DNA from: Gammaproteobacteria bacterium
GTDB lineage: Bacteria; Pseudomonadota; Gammaproteobacteria; Burkholderiales; Rhodocyclaceae
Length of the DNA stretch: 64,000 bases
Direction of reading: 5' to 3'
Assembly (NCBI GenBank): GCA_029289265.1
Contig: JARFTX010000013.1
Location: forward strand, 1-64,000
The notes beneath the pieces are model-generated. The model saw only the letters and a list, made by a program, of their open reading frames with translations, was not told the origin of the DNA and ran no database searches. Shown here piece by piece: positions 62,901 through 64,000 of this stretch. Both the position numbers and the translations under genes were made by a program. Numbering within the stretch: position 1 is the first letter of the stretch; every line of letters begins with the position of its first letter.

Positions 62901-63406
62901 CGCGTGCGCTCGTGGCCGGCGAGCCGCAGCCCCCGGAAGACCGCGACCGCGGCGGACCCGCCCGCCTGCTCGACACCGCCCTCATCGACCAGCACCGCGC
63001 CATGCTCGGCGCCGAGCGCTTCGCCCAGCTCGCCGCCGCGCTCGCGGCCCAGTGCGACCAGCTTCTGGTTCAGCTGCGCGCCGCTCCCGGTCGGGCTGCG
63101 CGCCGCGACCTCGCGCACCGGCTGGCCGGCGCCTGCGCCAACTTCGGCCTCGAGGCCGCCGCCCGGCGCTGCCGCGACGTCGAACGCCAGGCCGGCGGCG
63201 ACGACGCGGCAGACCCGCCCGAAGCACTCGCCGCCCTCGTCGCGGCGAGCGTCGCCGAACTGGTGCAGCGCTACCCTGCCCCCGCAACCGCCGAACCCGC
63301 CCCGACCGATGCGCCCACGCCGCCGGCCGCCTCGCGCCGCCACCCCGACGGTCCCGATCCGGACCCTGCGGAGCAGGCACCCCACATCGCCGTCGCCCAG
63401 CACTGA
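56957..63406 (+). CDS. Giant hybrid sensor: pseudokinase - AAA ATPase - GAF - PAS - histidine kinase - receiver - Hpt
   Basis: The 2149 residues run as follows: Ser/Thr kinase-like head (about 1-285), AAA/STAND ATPase with Walker [10 protein letters not shown] near 328, a long helical repeat region (about 620-1290), GAF (about 1320-1480), PAS (about 1490-1610), HisKA with His1633 ([10 protein letters not shown]), HATPase (GTGLGLSIC), a receiver with Asp1920 ([11 protein letters not shown]) and Hpt with His2054 (LAHRLAGA). The head keeps Lys36 and Asp147 but has HKQ for HRD and DFS for DFG, so it is probably a pseudokinase. A full phosphorelay to the adjacent regulator is expected. No membrane segments are seen. 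Confidence 0.92.
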   Translation: MGADGALRVLKRLHQGRDCTISRMQPAGGGEPVVLKQVHRAACGDERLSRLQHEYEMLRALELPGIVRVLDLLELERGPAIVFADHGGRSLRQLMRAPDLDWPDWLALMARVAEVLGRLHEARIVHKQLRPDHILVNLDSGAPQLIDFSLATRLAREQASWDTPQLAPDSLPYIAPEQTGRINRAIDYRSDYYGLGATLYELLTGHPPFAGEQCLELVHCHIAKAPRPPHLINRTLPEMVSAIVLRLLAKDAADRYQSAAAIAHDLQRCVELWRRDRTIAPFRVAERDVPARFQIPQRLYGRERLLQRLRARIDDCAGGGQALALISGYTGVGKSSLVHELRHDIDGRGGLFSSGKFDQYRRNRPYFALLQALQGLIRQRLTQPEAAVAAWRARLAEALGGQAGTLLRLLPDLALVLGEPGEAAGHTPLAEPARFRLFTRLLGATVEAGRPLVLFLDDLQWADLASLQLVEALARSPDLPHVLLIASYRGEDLHTVHPLAATLERLREAPLPLEEHALAPLGVADIASLLADALHRDARSCDALALICHRKTDGNPFFLNEFLNSLYEDGLIRLRGEAWDWDEPAIAAREISAGVVSLMVGRIRRLPPGTQRILPIAACLGATFNLRTLSLANEATAAQTAEDLWPALTEGLVVPLDDAYRLTRNVDPRQVRYRFVHDRVQQAAYSVIGESELEALHLRIGRLLQQSLEPAEVEQRVFEIAGHLNLARGLIRDPAERIALARLNLAAGQRARESAAFDSALDCLQSGLEMLPASAWDECRELALGLHVAAAEAAAIKGDFALMEHLLDAVDRHGPSLLERVRPFELRIHAHIAHNRFADALTVALEVLALLGVSLPARPGRLRIAADLLRTQALVRRTPAERIHAAPPMTDPHTLAALRVLSSMFGIVKFSSSALRPLVMAREVELTIRHGFTESAASALAGYGGVLCGQFGAIDEGYRLGRIGLELEERRPSRTTRHKTLTLFNTYVRHYKEPLGASLDALLDAHRLALDAGDMEYAAYSLAAHIQYSFALARNLAEFQPRLERDLAQLRQTGQKQSLQYSIMTLQCVANLRGRCRDPLALDGEFYDEAAMRAEHERENHRTAICLHHFYKALLAFAFADYEAARAQCAEGMPYLPYVSGTFTIGWFQGLQALAILACPVAPSAAERRRRMATVRRALRHTARWARHCPHNHEHRLLLMRAELLRVRGRPQAAMDLYEQAVELAHARGFLLEAALGAERAASFYRDWDKPRLAGAWLDDAGQRYRLLGARAKLDQLRRDHDLSLDDATDIAPGALEAGEAASARGASQSNQAFDIGSVIKASQAISDEIVLERLLGRLMQLALANAGAQRGTLVLERAGRYAIEIEADLDTPHRPLASLALEDGSGHLPVSVVNYVVRTREAVVLGDATQQPMFAQDAYIRAHRPRSLLCMPMLYHGHLTAVMYLEHRESRDIFDAERLKTLQILAAQAAISIENAKLYESLQRSESEYRSLFENAIEGIFRVDAQGAFISANPALVGLLGYDSADAFLASVTQVGSQCFVDPADMRRLLGKLNMNQHVAGFETRWRRRDGTAIHVSISARRVLDGDRRLLFYEGSLTDVSERKAKEQAELAREKAEAASQAKSQFLATMSHEIRTPMNGILGMAQLVLRNGLDPEQQRRVEAIYQSGRHLLAILNDVLDFTKIEAGQLEIECRPFSIRDVIGDLQPMLQSVAQERGLGFSVHVPADLPPAVMGDRRALSQVLLNLASNALKFTPRGHIALRARVLTAADGQARLRFEVEDTGIGIAADAHERIFEHFSQADSSITRRFGGTGLGLSICRRLVEAQGGRIGLSSTPGRGSLFWFELDYPVAAAVATTSPQHPAVSCRPLAILLVEDTEINQQVTRDLLEGEGHAVAIAGDGHTALALHAARDFDVVLMDIHLPEMDGLETTRRMRRHPDPRKAAVRIVALTASLTHGEIERYRAAGIDAVVGKPIQFDELARALVAGEPQPPEDRDRGGPARLLDTALIDQHRAMLGAERFAQLAAALAAQCDQLLVQLRAAPGRAARRDLAHRLAGACANFGLEAAARRCRDVERQAGGDDAADPPEALAALVAASVAELVQRYPAPATAEPAPTDAPTPPAASRRHPDGPDPDPAEQAPHIAVAQH

Positions 63407-63424
63407 GCGCCCGCCGGCGTGCCC

Positions 63425-63440
63425 GCCGACCTGTGTCGGC
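63425..63440 (+). terminator. Short hairpin after the hybrid kinase gene
   Basis: GCCGAC-CTGT-GTCGGC is a perfect 6-base stem with a 4-base loop, 18 bases after the stop. It is followed by CCGTTT, so it is a weak intrinsic terminator at best. Confidence 0.45.
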
Positions 63441-63442
63441 CC

Positions 63443-63491
63443 GTTTACAACTGCGCACAAATCGGCACAAACGGCGCAAAGCTGGTTTACA
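63443..63491 (+). promoter_or_regulatory. Direct-repeat regulator region upstream of the porin
   Basis: GTTTACA (63443) is followed by GCACAAA (63455), GCACAAA (63465) and GCGCAAA (63474), about one helical turn apart, and a second GTTTACA (63485). The first part copies the box upstream of qhpA with the same 12- and 10-base offsets. It lies about 100 bases before the porin start and probably binds the OmpR-family regulator at 56227. Confidence 0.55.
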
Positions 63492-63574
63492 CCGCTTCAC
63501 TACGCTTGCCCTCGTGATCAATCCGCTACGGCCGGTTGCCGCCGGAATCCGTGCGCATCAGGGGGAACGCATCG

Positions 63575-64000
63575 ATGAAGAAGAACCGCCCGGGCCGAAC
63601 GGCCGCCATCGTCTCCGCAGGCCTCGTCGCCGCCGCACTGGCGTCGCCGGCAAGCGCGATCGAGCTCTACAACCAGGACAGCGACGAGCTGCACTTCGAC
63701 GGCCTCGCGATCTTCGGCTTCTTCGACAGCCAGCGAAACTACGACCTCCTCGGCACCAAGGAGCCGGGCGGTTCGTCCTGGCGCGAGGGCTTCGCCAACT
63801 ACGGCTTCACCGGCGCCAAGGGCCTCGGCGAGGGCGCGGCGCTTTACGGCCGCATCAGCCTGCTCAGCTCCGGCACCTGGGGCGACGGCGACGCCGGCGG
63901 CATCACCTCGGGCAAGGAGCGCCGCACCGCGGTCGAGGACGCCTATCTCGGCTGGCGTTCCGGAAATCTCTTCCCGGCGCTGGGGGAAGACGGCATCGAC
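63575..64000 (+). CDS. Outer-membrane porin-like protein (5' part only)
   Basis: 142 codons are visible, in frame to the window edge. They show a signal peptide (MKKNRPGRTAAIVSAGLVAA, cut after SASA), then beta-barrel sequence with alternating aromatic and polar residues (LHFDGLAIFGFFDSQ, GAALYGRISLLSSGTWG, EDAYLGWRSG). This is the start of a trimeric porin type. AGGGGGA lies upstream. It may admit the amine or another substrate of the nearby QHNDH system, given the shared regulatory box. Confidence 0.85.
   Translation, partial: MKKNRPGRTAAIVSAGLVAAALASPASAIELYNQDSDELHFDGLAIFGFFDSQRNYDLLGTKEPGGSSWREGFANYGFTGAKGLGEGAALYGRISLLSSGTWGDGDAGGITSGKERRTAVEDAYLGWRSGNLFPALGEDGID

Noticed and set aside
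58265-63460. A 1731-codon open frame on the minus strand opposite the giant sensor gene
   Set aside because: It is a GC-rich shadow of the plus-strand gene, which has clear domains; the minus-strand translation has repeated low-complexity Arg/Ala/Gly text and no motif.
1-64000. CRISPR arrays, rRNA and tRNA genes, transposases
   Set aside because: I saw no regularly spaced direct repeats, no rRNA stretches, no convincing tRNA cloverleaf and no transposase reading frame.

Overview
The window is high-GC DNA from a Gram-negative bacterium, most likely a betaproteobacterium of the Rhodocyclales/Zoogloeaceae type (inferred from overall gene style; no rRNA is present). Its gene content is that of a methylotroph. 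It carries a lanthanide-type PQQ methanol dehydrogenase (XoxF), the archaeal-style C1 carrier pathway (methanofuran/tetrahydromethanopterin), an NAD-linked formate dehydrogenase, PQQ biosynthesis, and a second quinone-cofactor enzyme, the CTQ-dependent quinohemoprotein amine dehydrogenase (QHNDH).

Layout. (1) 1-12.9 kb holds C1-carrier genes: MfnE-, MfnF- and MfnD-like methanofuran-type genes on the minus strand, then a divergent HisA-like gene, fhcBADC, pabBC and a HAD phosphatase on the plus strand, then a convergent FolK-FolP fusion and a small unknown gene. (2) 13-20 kb holds a sigma54 activator divergent from a two-gene formate dehydrogenase operon. (3) 20-28 kb holds xoxF, xoxG, xoxJ, a small periplasmic protein, and a 'quinoprotein relay' set: a zinc metallohydrolase, a SoxYZ-like carrier, a DUF3280 protein and a second metallohydrolase-fold protein whose metal ligands are almost all lost. 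(4) 28-34.8 kb is a minus-strand operon that interleaves an importer-type ABC transporter with the PQQ-linked exporter-type ABC set, which resembles lanthanide-uptake (lut) clusters. (5) 35-38 kb holds an orphan AcoR-like GAF/PAS protein and a NarL-type two-component pair. (6) 38.3-41.6 kb is pqqABCDE. (7) 41.9-46 kb holds a PqqU/YncD-like TonB receptor between two toxin-antitoxin modules. (8) 46-48.2 kb is a PAS histidine kinase plus response regulator. (9) 48.4-56 kb is the qhp operon (qhpADCBFE plus a thioesterase). (10) 56.2-64 kb holds an OmpR-type regulator, a 2149-residue hybrid kinase with a pseudokinase head, and the start of a porin.

How it fits together. XoxF oxidises methanol in the periplasm and passes electrons to XoxG. 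Formaldehyde goes through the H4MPT/methanofuran pathway to formate (Fhc), and formate dehydrogenase makes NADH and CO2. Four sites match the sigma54 promoter consensus closely or perfectly. They lie upstream of the formate dehydrogenase operon, xoxF, the two-component pair and the ABC operon, and suggest one RpoN regulon, with the regulator at 13-15 kb as the obvious candidate activator. A second shared DNA box upstream of qhpA and of the terminal porin, both beside the OmpR-type regulator, suggests a separate amine-use regulon.
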